In this document: piece after piece, positions 43,899-51,904 of the stretch
Numbering within the stretch: the first letter of the stretch is position 1
Layout of the letters: each line of letters opens with the position of its first letter
NCBI RefSeq assembly: GCF_001278755.1
Contig: NZ_CP012601.1
Span: 1,054,001 to 1,118,000 of the forward strand
Direction of reading: 5' to 3'
Length of the DNA: 64,000 nt
From: Bacillus sp. FJAT-22090
GTDB taxonomy: Bacteria; Bacillota; Bacilli; Bacillales_A; Planococcaceae
Notes under the pieces: generated by a model
Database searches by the model: none
What the model saw: only the letters and a program-made list of their open reading frames with translations
Told to the model about the DNA's origin: nothing
Made by a program: the position numbers and the translations under genes

Positions 43899-44501
43899 TT
43901 GAGTCAGTTATTGTTTATAGAACCACCTGTCTTAGAGAGTGAAAGCATCATACTCAGACCTTTACAACAAGAGAATGCAAGATATTTATTTTCTATTAGC
44001 TACCCTGAAGTTTGGACATATATGTTTGGTGAAATTAAATCGGTAACTGAAATGGAAAAACATGTGTCCAAAAAAATTCAACTTCGCAATCAAATGAAGG
44101 CATTACCGTTTGTTGTTGTTTTAAAAGAAACTAATGAAATTATTGGAACAACAAGTATTTACGAAATTAACCTAAGTCAGAAGTCATGTGAAATAGGTGC
44201 AACTTGGTATGCAAGAAACTTTTTAGGGACTTTTGTCAATTCAGAGTGTAAGTATCTACTTCTAAAATATTGTTTTGAGGAATTAATGATGATAAGAGTA
44301 CAATTTAAAACAGATGAGAGAAATGTCCGTTCTCAAAAAGCTATCGAACGTTTAGGAGCTATTAAAGAAGGTATCTTAAGAAAAGAAAGAATTCTTGAAA
44401 ACGGATATATTAGAAATGCAGTAATATACTCAATTACAGATGATGATTGGAGAAAAGCAAAACAAGTGATAATAGAAAAAAGCATGAGAACAACATTGTG
44501 A
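43899..44501 (+). CDS. GNAT-family N-acetyltransferase (RimJ/RimL-like)
   Basis: 200 residues from TTG at 43899, with AAGGAGAG upstream. ESESIILRPLQQENARYLF is the typical RimJ start; GTTSIYEINLSQKSCEIGAT and VRSQKAIERLGAIKEGILRK cover the acetyl-CoA and C-terminal motifs. It acetylates an amine or protein N-terminus; substrate unknown. One-gene unit, seven bases before a long repeat. Confidence 0.9.
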   Translation: MSQLLFIEPPVLESESIILRPLQQENARYLFSISYPEVWTYMFGEIKSVTEMEKHVSKKIQLRNQMKALPFVVVLKETNEIIGTTSIYEINLSQKSCEIGATWYARNFLGTFVNSECKYLLLKYCFEELMMIRVQFKTDERNVRSQKAIERLGAIKEGILRKERILENGYIRNAVIYSITDDDWRKAKQVIIEKSMRTTL

Positions 44502-44507
44502 AAGAAT

Positions 44508-44646
44508 GCACTTAAACTAACGGATGCTTTAGTTGAACAAGACTATCATTTTGATGGTCTATTTTTTATCTAATATATTAAGCGAATCTCAGAAATCCAT
44601 TGTGAAATGTTACACTTAAATTAAAGGCGCAGTATAGTACAATAAG
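44508..44646 (+). repeat. Boundary repeat, long form
   Basis: A core AACTAACGGATGCTTTAGTT, hairpin GACTATCATTTTGATGGTC with T-run, GTGAAATGTTACAC, worn B core AATTAAAGGCGCAG. Confidence 0.88.
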
Positions 44647-44690
44647 TATCTTGAGTTTTATAGTAAATTTAAATAAGGGAGGGGATCTAT

Positions 44691-44831
44691 ATGGGGTTAC
44701 AAAACTGTGTGAAATGTAAATCACAATTTAACTGGAGTAAAATATTTAGATCTCTTTGGCCAGCATACAGACCTGTTCGATGCAGTCAAAGTGGTACTTT
44801 TTATTTTGAACATAAAATAATTACCAATTAA
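44691..44831 (+). CDS. TIGR04104-type (CxxC-20-CxxC) mini-protein, second CxxC broken
   Basis: 46 residues from ATG at 44691 (AAGGGAGGGG upstream). It reads NCVKCKSQFNWSKIFRSLW, AYRPVRCSQSGTFYFEHKI. This matches the small cxxc_20_cxxc family, with two CXXC pairs about 20 apart that probably hold zinc. Here the second pair is CSQS, so one ligand is lost, and the usual C-terminal membrane segment is absent. Probably a degenerate member. It precedes the LtrA gene by 23 bases. Confidence 0.7.
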   Translation: MGLQNCVKCKSQFNWSKIFRSLWPAYRPVRCSQSGTFYFEHKIITN

Positions 44832-44854
44832 GATAGTGGAGGAATTGGCGCAAA

Positions 44855-45946
44855 ATGGAAGAAAAAAAGGTCACTTGGTTAGAGCTATTTTATGATTTGC
44901 TAATTGTAGCAGCTATTGCTACTGTAACTCATGTTTTGCTTCATGTTGAAAATGGATATATCCATTCAGACTATCTATTAAAGTTTGTATTGATTTTTAT
45001 ACCCATTTGGTGGGCTTGGGTAGGACAAACAATGTTTATCAATCGATTCGGGGAAGATTTATTTCATCACCGTATATTTTTAATTCTTCAAATGTTCTTT
45101 GCGCTAGTAATGATTGCGAGTTTGTCGGTAGATTTTGATTCGTATTATAAATCCTTTCTAATAGGTTATATTGGACTAAGGGCATTAATTGCAATTCAAT
45201 ATCTTGTTGTACAACAGACAGAAGTAGGGACTAGAAAGAAAGCAGCACTCTTTTTTGGAAAATACTTTTGGGTTGGCATTATTATTTCATTGTGCTCCGT
45301 CTTTTTTGACTCATGGATTAGGTATCTTATATTGTATACAGGTATCTTTGTAGATATATTAATCCCAATTATTGGACGGAAGCGATTAGTGAAGGTGCCT
45401 ACAAATACAGCTCATTTATTAGAGCGATTTGGTTTATTTACTATCATTCTCTTCGGTGAAACTCTAGTTAGTACGCTTGCTGTAATCCAACCGAAACAAG
45501 GAGATTGGAATTCCATTTTGTTTACTATAGTTGCGTTTGTTTTAATCATATCAATGTGGTGGCAGTACTTCGATAATTTAGAAAAGAAAGTCGATAAATC
45601 TAAAAAAACAGCGGGTCAAATGATTATTTATGGTCATTTATTCATTTTAATGTCTTTAAGCATGATTGCAGCGTCGATAAGATTACTGTTTGTGCATGAG
45701 GTTAATTATTATTTTATTTTATTTTTCGTTTTTGGATCGGTATTACTCTACTTTTTATCAACTTCATTTGTTTTTCATCAATATAGACATAAGAAACAAC
45801 GATTAAAAGTGTATCATTTAGGGTTATTTTTAGGTATTTTAGTTGGATTTCTCCTTATTAATTTAATCATTACAGTACCTAATATTATTATTATGGGAGA
45901 ATTAGTTGTATTTTTTGTTATCTATGCTAAGTTAACAACTTTTTAA
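44855..45946 (+). CDS. LtrA-family low-temperature-requirement membrane protein
   Basis: 363 residues, ten or so hydrophobic helices. Family motifs: WLELFYDLLIVAAIATVTH at the start, WWAWVGQTMFINRFGEDLFH, and LLERFGLFTIILFGETLVST in the middle, with WWQYFDN later. LtrA was named in Listeria for growth in the cold; its molecular role is unknown. ATG with GTGGAGG upstream. No repeat directly behind; the next genes are YjdI/YjdJ-like. Confidence 0.9.
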   Translation: MEEKKVTWLELFYDLLIVAAIATVTHVLLHVENGYIHSDYLLKFVLIFIPIWWAWVGQTMFINRFGEDLFHHRIFLILQMFFALVMIASLSVDFDSYYKSFLIGYIGLRALIAIQYLVVQQTEVGTRKKAALFFGKYFWVGIIISLCSVFFDSWIRYLILYTGIFVDILIPIIGRKRLVKVPTNTAHLLERFGLFTIILFGETLVSTLAVIQPKQGDWNSILFTIVAFVLIISMWWQYFDNLEKKVDKSKKTAGQMIIYGHLFILMSLSMIAASIRLLFVHEVNYYFILFFVFGSVLLYFLSTSFVFHQYRHKKQRLKVYHLGLFLGILVGFLLINLIITVPNIIIMGELVVFFVIYAKLTTF

Positions 45947-46046
45947 TGAAATCATTAAACTTTATTTGAAAGTAATTTCATATTATCTTAAATTGATTTG
46001 ATTTATAGTTTACTATAAAATGAAGAAAAAATGAGGTGTGATGAAA

Positions 46047-46253
46047 ATGAGCTACCGAGAGTACAAAGGAGAAAATATTACAGTTTATTTCGATGGAGAA
46101 ATTTGTAAACACGCTGCTGAATGTGTTAAAGGTTTACCAGAAGTTTTTAATGTAAAAGCTAGACCATGGATTTCTCTTGATAAAGTAGATGCTAAAAAAG
46201 TAGCCGAAGTAATTAATAGATGTCCAAGCGGTGCATTAAAATATAAAATGTAA
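46047..46253 (+). CDS. YjdI-like mono-cluster 4Fe-4S protein
   Basis: 68 residues from ATG at 46047 (GAGGTG eight bases upstream; ATG at 46041 possible). YFDGEICKHAAECVKGLPEV and INRCPSGALKY give the Cys set of the Fer4_19/YjdI family, thought to hold one Fe-S cluster. The stop is 13 bases before the YjdJ-like gene; the same pair occurs as yjdI-yjdJ in Escherichia coli. Confidence 0.9.
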   Translation: MSYREYKGENITVYFDGEICKHAAECVKGLPEVFNVKARPWISLDKVDAKKVAEVINRCPSGALKYKM

Positions 46254-46266
46254 GGAGGGAATAAGG

Positions 46267-46539
46267 TTGCTGCAAATTAAACAAGGTAGTCAGTCATTTT
46301 ATATTGGTGATGAGAAAAATAGCGAAGCAGAAGTCCATTTTGTTCGTGTAGGGGAAACTCGAATTATATTAGATCATACACATGTAGCAGAACATTTAAG
46401 AGGAAAAAATGTAGGACAACAATTAGTAAAAGTGGCTGTTGAATATGCCAAAAACGAAAAATTACATGTGATTCCTCTATGTCCATTTGCAAAAGCTGAG
46501 TTTGATAAGAATCCAGAATATCAAAAGTTATTAGGGTAA
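46267..46539 (+). CDS. YjdJ-like small GNAT acetyltransferase
   Basis: 90 residues from TTG at 46267, with AAGGAGGG upstream. A minimal GNAT fold: AEVHFVRVGETRIILDHTHV, LRGKNVGQQLVKVAVEYAKN for acetyl-CoA, and VIPLCPFAKAEFDKNPEYQ, the diagnostic C-P-F-A of the YjdJ/NATD1 group. Cotranscribed with the YjdI-like gene. Confidence 0.92.
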   Translation: MLQIKQGSQSFYIGDEKNSEAEVHFVRVGETRIILDHTHVAEHLRGKNVGQQLVKVAVEYAKNEKLHVIPLCPFAKAEFDKNPEYQKLLG

Positions 46540-46780
46540 AGACTGTAAAGCAGAGAATTATACTCAGTTATTTCTCTTCTTTATTTTATTTAGAAGCAAT
46601 TTTATTAAAGTTGGTACTATGCTACGACTAACACTGATACAAAATAAGTTATACAATAATAAAACTGTATCGTTTTTGCTTTCCTTATTACCGTTTCTCA
46701 GGGGAGAAGCCCTCCAAATGATCAAATTAAAATGGAATTACACAAATGAATTTAGGTGTACCTATGCCTTTTAGCATTCA
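46540..46780. other. Gene-less stretch
   Basis: No supportable gene; leads into a long repeat that has lost its A core. Confidence 0.4.
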
Positions 46781-46893
46781 CTTCAAATAGACCATATTTG
46801 ATGGTCTATTTTTACTTTCAAAACATCAAGTAGATTTAGGCGATCCATTGTGAAATGTTACATTTAAACAAACGCAGCAGGTTAGTTGAAGAA
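46781..46893 (+). repeat. Boundary repeat, long form without A core
   Basis: Starts at the hairpin (GACCATATTTGATGGTC with T-run), then AAACATCAAGTAGATTTAGG, GTGAAATGTTACAT, B core AACAAAC-GCAGCAG-GTTAGTTGAAG. Confidence 0.85.
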
Positions 46894-46939
46894 GAGAATC
46901 GGAGTTTTTATATCGCATTTAACATAAAATACGTCATGA

Positions 46940-46988
46940 ACAATCTCTATCTCCACTCATAATTTAAATGAGTGGAGATAGAGATTGT
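46940..46988. terminator. Very strong perfect hairpin
   Basis: A 20 bp perfect stem, CAATCTCTATCTCC to ATGAGTGG..., at 46941-46960 and 46968-46987, seven-base loop. It ends transcripts of the minus-strand GNAT and probably those from the left. Confidence 0.8.
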
Positions 46989-47013
46989 CTAATAATTAGT
47001 ATGAATTACAAGG

Positions 47014-47553
47014 TTAGTCATTCGGATTTATTATAGCTAACATCTGATGATCTTCCCAAGACCCATTAATTTTAACGTTTTTCTTAGCTATTCCTTCTTT
47101 ATGGAAACCAGCTTTTTCTAATACTCGAATGGAACCTATGTTATCTGGCATCACTCCAGCTTCAATTCGATGTAAGTTTAGAATTTCGAAAGCATAATTA
47201 ACAACTAAATTGGCAGCTTCGGTAGTATAACCTTTGCCATTATGTTCTTGGTCTAAGGAATAGCCCAAAAGCGCACTTTCACGAGGTCCACGGAGAACTT
47301 GAAATAAACCGATAGTACCTATAAGAATATCATCGTTAATTTTAAAAATTCCGAACCGATATTCAGTTTCTTTTTTTGTATTTTGTTCCCATTTTTCGAT
47401 TAATTCTTTGTGAGTTTCTAAAGTCCAGTAATTTTCTGGATGAGTTATAGAATAGTTTTCAAAAAAAGCTCGATTTCTCTTTTCTAAACTTAGTAATTCG
47501 ACAGCATCTGAGAGGATAAGCGGTCGTATGTATACATTAAAATTTTTGGACAT
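47014..47553 (-). CDS. GNAT-family N-acetyltransferase (RimJ/RimL-like)
   Basis: 179 residues. NVYIRPLILSDAVELLSLEK at the start, GTIGLFQVLRGPRESALLGY, LDQEHNGKGYTTEAANLVVN for acetyl-CoA binding and SIRVLEKAGFHKEGIAKKNV follow ribosomal-protein-type acetyltransferases such as YdaF/YjcK. ATG with GAAAGGAAG upstream. Minus strand, not framed by repeats. Confidence 0.92.
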   Translation of the reverse strand: MSKNFNVYIRPLILSDAVELLSLEKRNRAFFENYSITHPENYWTLETHKELIEKWEQNTKKETEYRFGIFKINDDILIGTIGLFQVLRGPRESALLGYSLDQEHNGKGYTTEAANLVVNYAFEILNLHRIEAGVMPDNIGSIRVLEKAGFHKEGIAKKNVKINGSWEDHQMLAIINPND

Positions 47554-47861
47554 CTAATCTTCCTTTCTATATGTATGGAACCTATAAAATTATATCATGC
47601 AGGAGGGAAGATTGAGATTTCAGTTAGAAGATTGTACACAGTACGATCATAATGTGTAATAAAATAAAAGGTGCTGATTCAACTTTGCGTGTTTTAATAA
47701 AGATTATTGAGCTGAATAGGAAGCTTGTTTTTCTTTTTAATGTCCTGCTAATGAGTTGAATAAATAGGAGTTTTTTAGAAGAGTGTCGAACTAGTTAGTA
47801 TATATGGAATTCCGAATGTAGGAAAAATCGGAATGGGGGTGAGATTATTAGCAAAGACATA
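47554..47861. other. Gene-less stretch with a worn leader-and-core copy
   Basis: GTAATAAAATAAAAGGTGCT then GATTCAACTTTGCG at 47656-47690 is a decayed form of the leader and core seen at 43763. No gene. Confidence 0.4.
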
Positions 47862-48644
47862 ATGAAGAACATCGTCTTTTTATTCCTATTTGCAGTACTG
47901 TTGGTTTTACTTCAAACAGGGAATTACACGTTATTGATCGTTTGGGCAACCATTGTACTCTTTATATATTTTATAGTGGAAAAGTCGGGCAAGCTGTTTA
48001 TTGTGACGACAATACTTTTCGGATTTGGTTTTATCATCTATTTATTCGCCAAGGATTTTGCGGTGCCAGGCGTTGAAACATCGGAAATGGATATCTTCCT
48101 CAATCGGCTTTCCTTGGTTTTTATCCTAATTCCATTATTCACTTATTCCTTATACATAAAGGTTCCATTTATAAACTATCTAAAGAGGCCAGATTGGAAC
48201 GGAATTATTATATTCCCATTCATCTGGACCGGATTCCATCATGTTCAGATAAAAGTTTTCCTTCCAATTGCCTTCCTGATTAACATTGCTGTCATGTTGC
48301 CGTTCATTATCATGAATGGATGGAATTTTATCATGGAAGTTTTTTGGGTTGCCATTATTTTCTCATTCTCCAATGCAATCCTTGAAGAATTGGTATGGCG
48401 TGGGGTACTGCTGAGCAGGTTTACAGAGCAGTTAGGTGAGAAATGGGCTGTTATAATCACCAGTTTGGGATTTGGATTGCAGCATTACTCACTTGGTTTT
48501 CCATGGCCTATCTGCATCGGCTTTGCATTTGGTGGATTCTTTTATGCTGTTGTAACTATCAAATCAAATAGCATCATTCCGGCCATCATCTGGCATATCC
48601 TTCTAAATTTCCTTATGGTATTCAGTGGCGTGATTGGAAATTAA
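47862..48644 (+). CDS. CPBP-family intramembrane protease
   Basis: 260 residues, about eight helices. The three CPBP/Abi motifs are clear: EELVWRGVLLSRF with the paired Glu, LGFGLQHYSLGF with a His, and AIIWHILLNF with the last His, making the metal site in the membrane. Relatives process prenylated or membrane proteins or give bacteriocin self-immunity. ATG at 47862 lacks a close ribosome site; an ATT at 47847 would lie eight bases after GGGGGTGAG and is a possible rare start. Confidence 0.88.
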   Translation: MKNIVFLFLFAVLLVLLQTGNYTLLIVWATIVLFIYFIVEKSGKLFIVTTILFGFGFIIYLFAKDFAVPGVETSEMDIFLNRLSLVFILIPLFTYSLYIKVPFINYLKRPDWNGIIIFPFIWTGFHHVQIKVFLPIAFLINIAVMLPFIIMNGWNFIMEVFWVAIIFSFSNAILEELVWRGVLLSRFTEQLGEKWAVIITSLGFGLQHYSLGFPWPICIGFAFGGFFYAVVTIKSNSIIPAIIWHILLNFLMVFSGVIGN

Positions 48645-48694
48645 CGACGAATTGTTTTAGGAGGCTATATTAATATTTAGGAGTTGAATAAATT

Positions 48695-49426
48695 ATGAAG
48701 CAAAACAAATATGATGATGTGAATTTCTTTTCTGCATATGAAAAAATGCCACGTTCAGTCAAAGGACTTGAAGGTGCGGGAGAATGGCACGTATTAAAAG
48801 AACTCTTACCAGAACTCCGAAATAAAAGTGTACTTGATTTGGGATGCGGTTTCGGTTGGCATTGCCGTTATGCTCGTGAACAGCAAGCAAGGTCTGTTAT
48901 TGGAGTAGATATATCTGAAAAAATGCTTCAAAAAGCTCGTGAAATGACGAATGATTCTTTAATTACATATATTAAAATGTCGATTGAAGACATTAATTTT
49001 TCAAACTCTCAATTTGATGTTGTCATCAGTTCATTGGCTTTTCACTATATTAAGTCCTTTGAAGCAATCTGTAAGAAGGTCTATGATTGCCTTAAGCCTG
49101 GAGGTACTTTTGTTTTTTCAGTTGAACATCCAATTTTCACTTCCCGGAACGAACAAGATTGGTATTATGATGAAAAAGGGAATCGTCTGCATTGGGCAGT
49201 TGACAATTACCAATCGGAAGGATTGCGTGAAACAACGTTCCTAACTGAAAATGTTATAAAATATCATCATACATTTTCTACTTATATCAATGACTTAATT
49301 AATGCTGGTTTTATTGTAAGGATAGTCAAGGAACCAATTCCCTCTGAAGAAATGTTAAAGAGTATTCCTGAAATGAAAGATGAACTCCGTAGACCTATGT
49401 TCTTAATAATCTCAGCAGAAAAGTAA
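48695..49426 (+). CDS. Class I SAM-dependent methyltransferase
   Basis: 243 residues. Motif I VLDLGCGFGWHCRYA binds SAM, VIGVDISEKMLQ is motif II with the acidic ribose ligand, VVISSLAFHYIKSF and CLKPGGTFVFSVEHP follow. A YafE/UbiE-like small-molecule methyltransferase; substrate unknown. ATG with TAGGAG upstream. Followed by a hairpin and single core at 49466. Confidence 0.92.
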   Translation: MKQNKYDDVNFFSAYEKMPRSVKGLEGAGEWHVLKELLPELRNKSVLDLGCGFGWHCRYAREQQARSVIGVDISEKMLQKAREMTNDSLITYIKMSIEDINFSNSQFDVVISSLAFHYIKSFEAICKKVYDCLKPGGTFVFSVEHPIFTSRNEQDWYYDEKGNRLHWAVDNYQSEGLRETTFLTENVIKYHHTFSTYINDLINAGFIVRIVKEPIPSEEMLKSIPEMKDELRRPMFLIISAEK

Positions 49427-49465
49427 ATGTTTATTATACGTCCCTTCGACATGTAGGGTCGTTTT

Positions 49466-49501
49466 TCTTATTCGACTAACGGGGAAGTTTAGTTGAATAA
49501 G
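49466..49501 (+). repeat. Boundary repeat, single B core
   Basis: CTTATTCGACTAAC-GGGGAAG-TTTAGTTGAATAAG, one of the most complete 14-7-14 palindromes. A weak hairpin (ACGTCCC/GGGTCG, T-run) lies just in front. Confidence 0.85.
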
Positions 49502-49625
49502 AGTAGGAGAGTTTTTATGCCGTATTTGATACAAACAACGAAACAATAAAAGAGAATTGAACTCTTATGTTTGCTTCATCGAATCACAATTTTTTATCTA
49601 GGTAAAGTAGATACTTTAAATTTAA

Positions 49626-49817
49626 TTAACTAAATTTTCGTTTATAGTATTGAAAATATTCATATCCGAAACAGCCTAGTGCAATCGCTAACAATATTGT
49701 TGGGAAAAAGAAAAAGCCTGAATTGTATTTAACTGAGTAATCAGCTTTTAGACCGTACAAATAGATATATAAAATAAAAGATATTGATAAGGATAAAGTT
49801 CCGCTTAAAATATTCAT
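49626..49817 (-). CDS. Small two-helix membrane protein
   Basis: 63 residues with a fine AAAGGAGG before its ATG. Two hydrophobic helices (LSISFIL-YIYLYG and FFFFPTILLAIALGCFGYEY) and a basic C-terminus. Unknown function. Minus strand, unlike the array genes. Confidence 0.68.
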   Translation of the reverse strand: MNILSGTLSLSISFILYIYLYGLKADYSVKYNSGFFFFPTILLAIALGCFGYEYFQYYKRKFS

Positions 49818-49932
49818 AAATTTCCTCCTTTACTTTTATCGGAATTTTCATGCAATTACAATTATACACAATTTGATTGTATTTTCAGTTGAAATTATTC
49901 AAATAGGAGTAAGGCACTCTACGAACATAATT

Positions 49933-49985
49933 TGTAATAGAAGAGAAGGTGCTTGTTTAACTAACGGGTGCTTTAGTTAAAGAAA
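49933..49985 (+). repeat. Boundary core with AGAAGAGAAGGTGCT leader
   Basis: AATAGAAGAGAAGGTGCTTG leads into TTTAACTAAC-GGGTGCT-TTAGTTAAAGAAAA. Same leader as at 43763, with an A-type centre and CATAATT upstream. Confidence 0.78.
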
Positions 49986-50017
49986 AAAGTCCAAAACTGA
50001 TATACCTCTTACTTAAG

Positions 50018-50491
50018 ATGGGTGGGAAAAGCTTGTTCGATAAATATAAAAAGTTATTTAAACATGATGAACAAAATAATATTGATGATAGGTATGTTTT
50101 AATACCAGTAAGTACGATAAACGAAGAGTTAACAAAGAATATAGTTGAATTAGAGAAGTTAGGAGAAGAACTGACTATGGTTCTTCAAAGAAAATACGCA
50201 AAAGTATTCGAAAACCAAGGTAAAACGAATCTTAGTATATGGATAAGTAGGGATATTGATGGGGATGAAATTGAAGATTCAACTTCTGAGAAATGTCTTG
50301 TAAAAGAATACCGTTCTCAAATAGCAATCGATTACGATGGGCAAAAGTTAAATGAAGACATTTATGCAGAGACCATAGGCTTATGGTATTACTTCGGAGG
50401 TTATTTAAAAGGTTCTGGTACTTTATATGACTTATCGAAAAATAACTTAGAGGAAGATATTGAAAAAGCTTTAGTAATGTTACTAAGTTAA
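50018..50491 (+). CDS. Hypothetical protein (unit gene)
   Basis: 157 residues from ATG at 50018. TTG at 50033 is an alternative with GGGTGGG in front. Acidic and soluble; RYVLIPVSTINEELTKNIVE and IAIDYDGQKLNEDIYAETIG. No family recognised. It follows a leader-type core. A weak hairpin ACCCTTATACGACAAGGGT with a later T-run lies about 25 bases after the stop. Confidence 0.65.
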   Translation: MGGKSLFDKYKKLFKHDEQNNIDDRYVLIPVSTINEELTKNIVELEKLGEELTMVLQRKYAKVFENQGKTNLSIWISRDIDGDEIEDSTSEKCLVKEYRSQIAIDYDGQKLNEDIYAETIGLWYYFGGYLKGSGTLYDLSKNNLEEDIEKALVMLLS

Positions 50492-50634
50492 TTAGTTTGG
50501 AATTTCCTTGTTCAAAAACCCTTATACGACAAGGGTCTTGGCCGTTTTTTATTTTCTCGTTTACTTAAACAAAATTGTTCGGTATGTAGGGTCATTCTAA
50601 GAAGTCCCCATACTAGTAAAGGAGACAAAATAGG

Positions 50635-51555
50635 ATGGATAACAGTATCGAGTTTGCTGAGTTTGAGTGGGTTAAAAAAATGATTATGATTAATTTTAAG
50701 AACTTGAAAATTAATCATATAATGCAACTTGGCGAGGGATGGATGAATCGTGCCTATCTGGTCAATCATGAGATAGTATTTCGATTTCCAAAGGAAAAAG
50801 ACGGAGCTATTGATACAGAAAAAGAAATAAAGGCGTTACCAAGCATAAAAAAACATATTTCTCTAAAAATACCGGAATTTATTTATTGTGGGAAACAAGA
50901 TAATGGTTATCCCTTTGTCGGTTACAGATTATTGCCAGGAGAGCCTATGGATGAAAAATTATTTTGCTCATTACCATCAGAAACAAAGAGTAAAATCGCC
51001 CATCAAATCGCCGAGTTTATGAATCAGATCAGTTCATTCTGTGTTGAACAGGCGAAGAATTTAAATATACCTGAAACGAATTTCTATCAATATTACTTAG
51101 AGACTTTCAACGAGGTGAAGGAAAAAGCCTTTCCTAAAATCAATCAAGATATGCAAACATATATTGCTTTTCGATTCGAAAAATACCTGGAAGATAAAAA
51201 CCATTTCAGATATTCACCTAAGCTTCTTCATGCTGATTTATCGATGGACCATTTATTATTTGATCTAAAGAGGCAAGAAATAACTGGAATTATCGATTTT
51301 GGTGACATGAAGATTGGTGACCCTGATTATGAATATTTATATTTGTTGGAAGAGTGTGGAGAAACATTTACTAAAAAAGTGATGGAATTGAGAGAGGAAG
51401 AAAACGCTCAACATAAGTTCGAAAAACTCTCTTTTTTCCTGATAGCTGATAACATGACACTATTATTAGCAGGACTAAAAAGAAATGATAGAGAGATGTT
51501 TGAAGAAGCAGTAGAGCTCATTCAGTGTGAAATGAATACAAACCACAAAGGATGA
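50635..51555 (+). CDS. Aminoglycoside phosphotransferase-family kinase, APH(2'')-like
   Basis: 306 residues. N-lobe with LGEGWMNRAYLVNHEIVFRF and a Lys in RFPKEKD; catalytic loop LLHADLSMDHLLFD with Asp, and the metal-binding GIIDFGDMKIGDPDYEY. HADLS-DHLL is the wording of the APH(2'')/spectinomycin-type kinases. Whether it acts on a drug is unknown. ATG with AAAGGAGA upstream. Unlike true APH(2'') in detail, so resistance is only a guess. Confidence 0.85.
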   Translation: MDNSIEFAEFEWVKKMIMINFKNLKINHIMQLGEGWMNRAYLVNHEIVFRFPKEKDGAIDTEKEIKALPSIKKHISLKIPEFIYCGKQDNGYPFVGYRLLPGEPMDEKLFCSLPSETKSKIAHQIAEFMNQISSFCVEQAKNLNIPETNFYQYYLETFNEVKEKAFPKINQDMQTYIAFRFEKYLEDKNHFRYSPKLLHADLSMDHLLFDLKRQEITGIIDFGDMKIGDPDYEYLYLLEECGETFTKKVMELREEENAQHKFEKLSFFLIADNMTLLLAGLKRNDREMFEEAVELIQCEMNTNHKG

Positions 51556-51611
51556 CCGTAAATACTCTACAAACTTTTAGAACAGAGAAAGGGAAAAATG
51601 TTTTTCCTTTT

Positions 51612-51762
51612 ATAAAGAGAGCCAAGATTATTCCAATATCGTTGCATTAGAGGGATTTTCCGAAAGAGAAGTAGAAACCATTTTTCATCTTTTTCAAAAG
51701 TAAGAAAAAATATAGAAAAAGACTGAGGATTTGTAAAAAAGGGACACAAGAAAAATTATTGA
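51612..51762 (+). pseudogene. MarR-family regulator, C-terminal relic
   Basis: Two frames join to LYKESQDYSNIVALEGFSER, EVETIFHLFQK, frameshift near 51700, VRKNIEKD, TGA, GFVKKGHKKNY. The order and the KGHKKNY ending are those of MarR regulators that end ENIEKDWEFVKKGHKRNY. The DNA-binding part is missing. Dead by truncation, frameshift and nonsense. Confidence 0.75.
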
Positions 51763-51858
51763 TTATCTATAGGAGCAACTTTTTTAAGTAAATTGTTATG
51801 GGAAAAAATAAAAAAGTCCTAGTTACAGGAACGCTGAAATTAGACGTCTTTCAATTGG

Positions 51859-51904
51859 AACACCCCTCAATCGTAGACTCAACTAACGATTGAGGGGTGT
51901 TTTT
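51859..51904 (+). terminator. 16 bp perfect terminator hairpin
   Basis: AACACCCCTCAATCGT pairs with ACGATTGAGGGGTGTT, then Ts. It overlaps the stop codon of the minus-strand PdxR-type gene. Confidence 0.8.

Noticed and set aside
51875-51890. Boundary core at CAACTAACGATTG
   Set aside because: It is the loop and arm of a perfect terminator; the second arm and centre of the core are absent.
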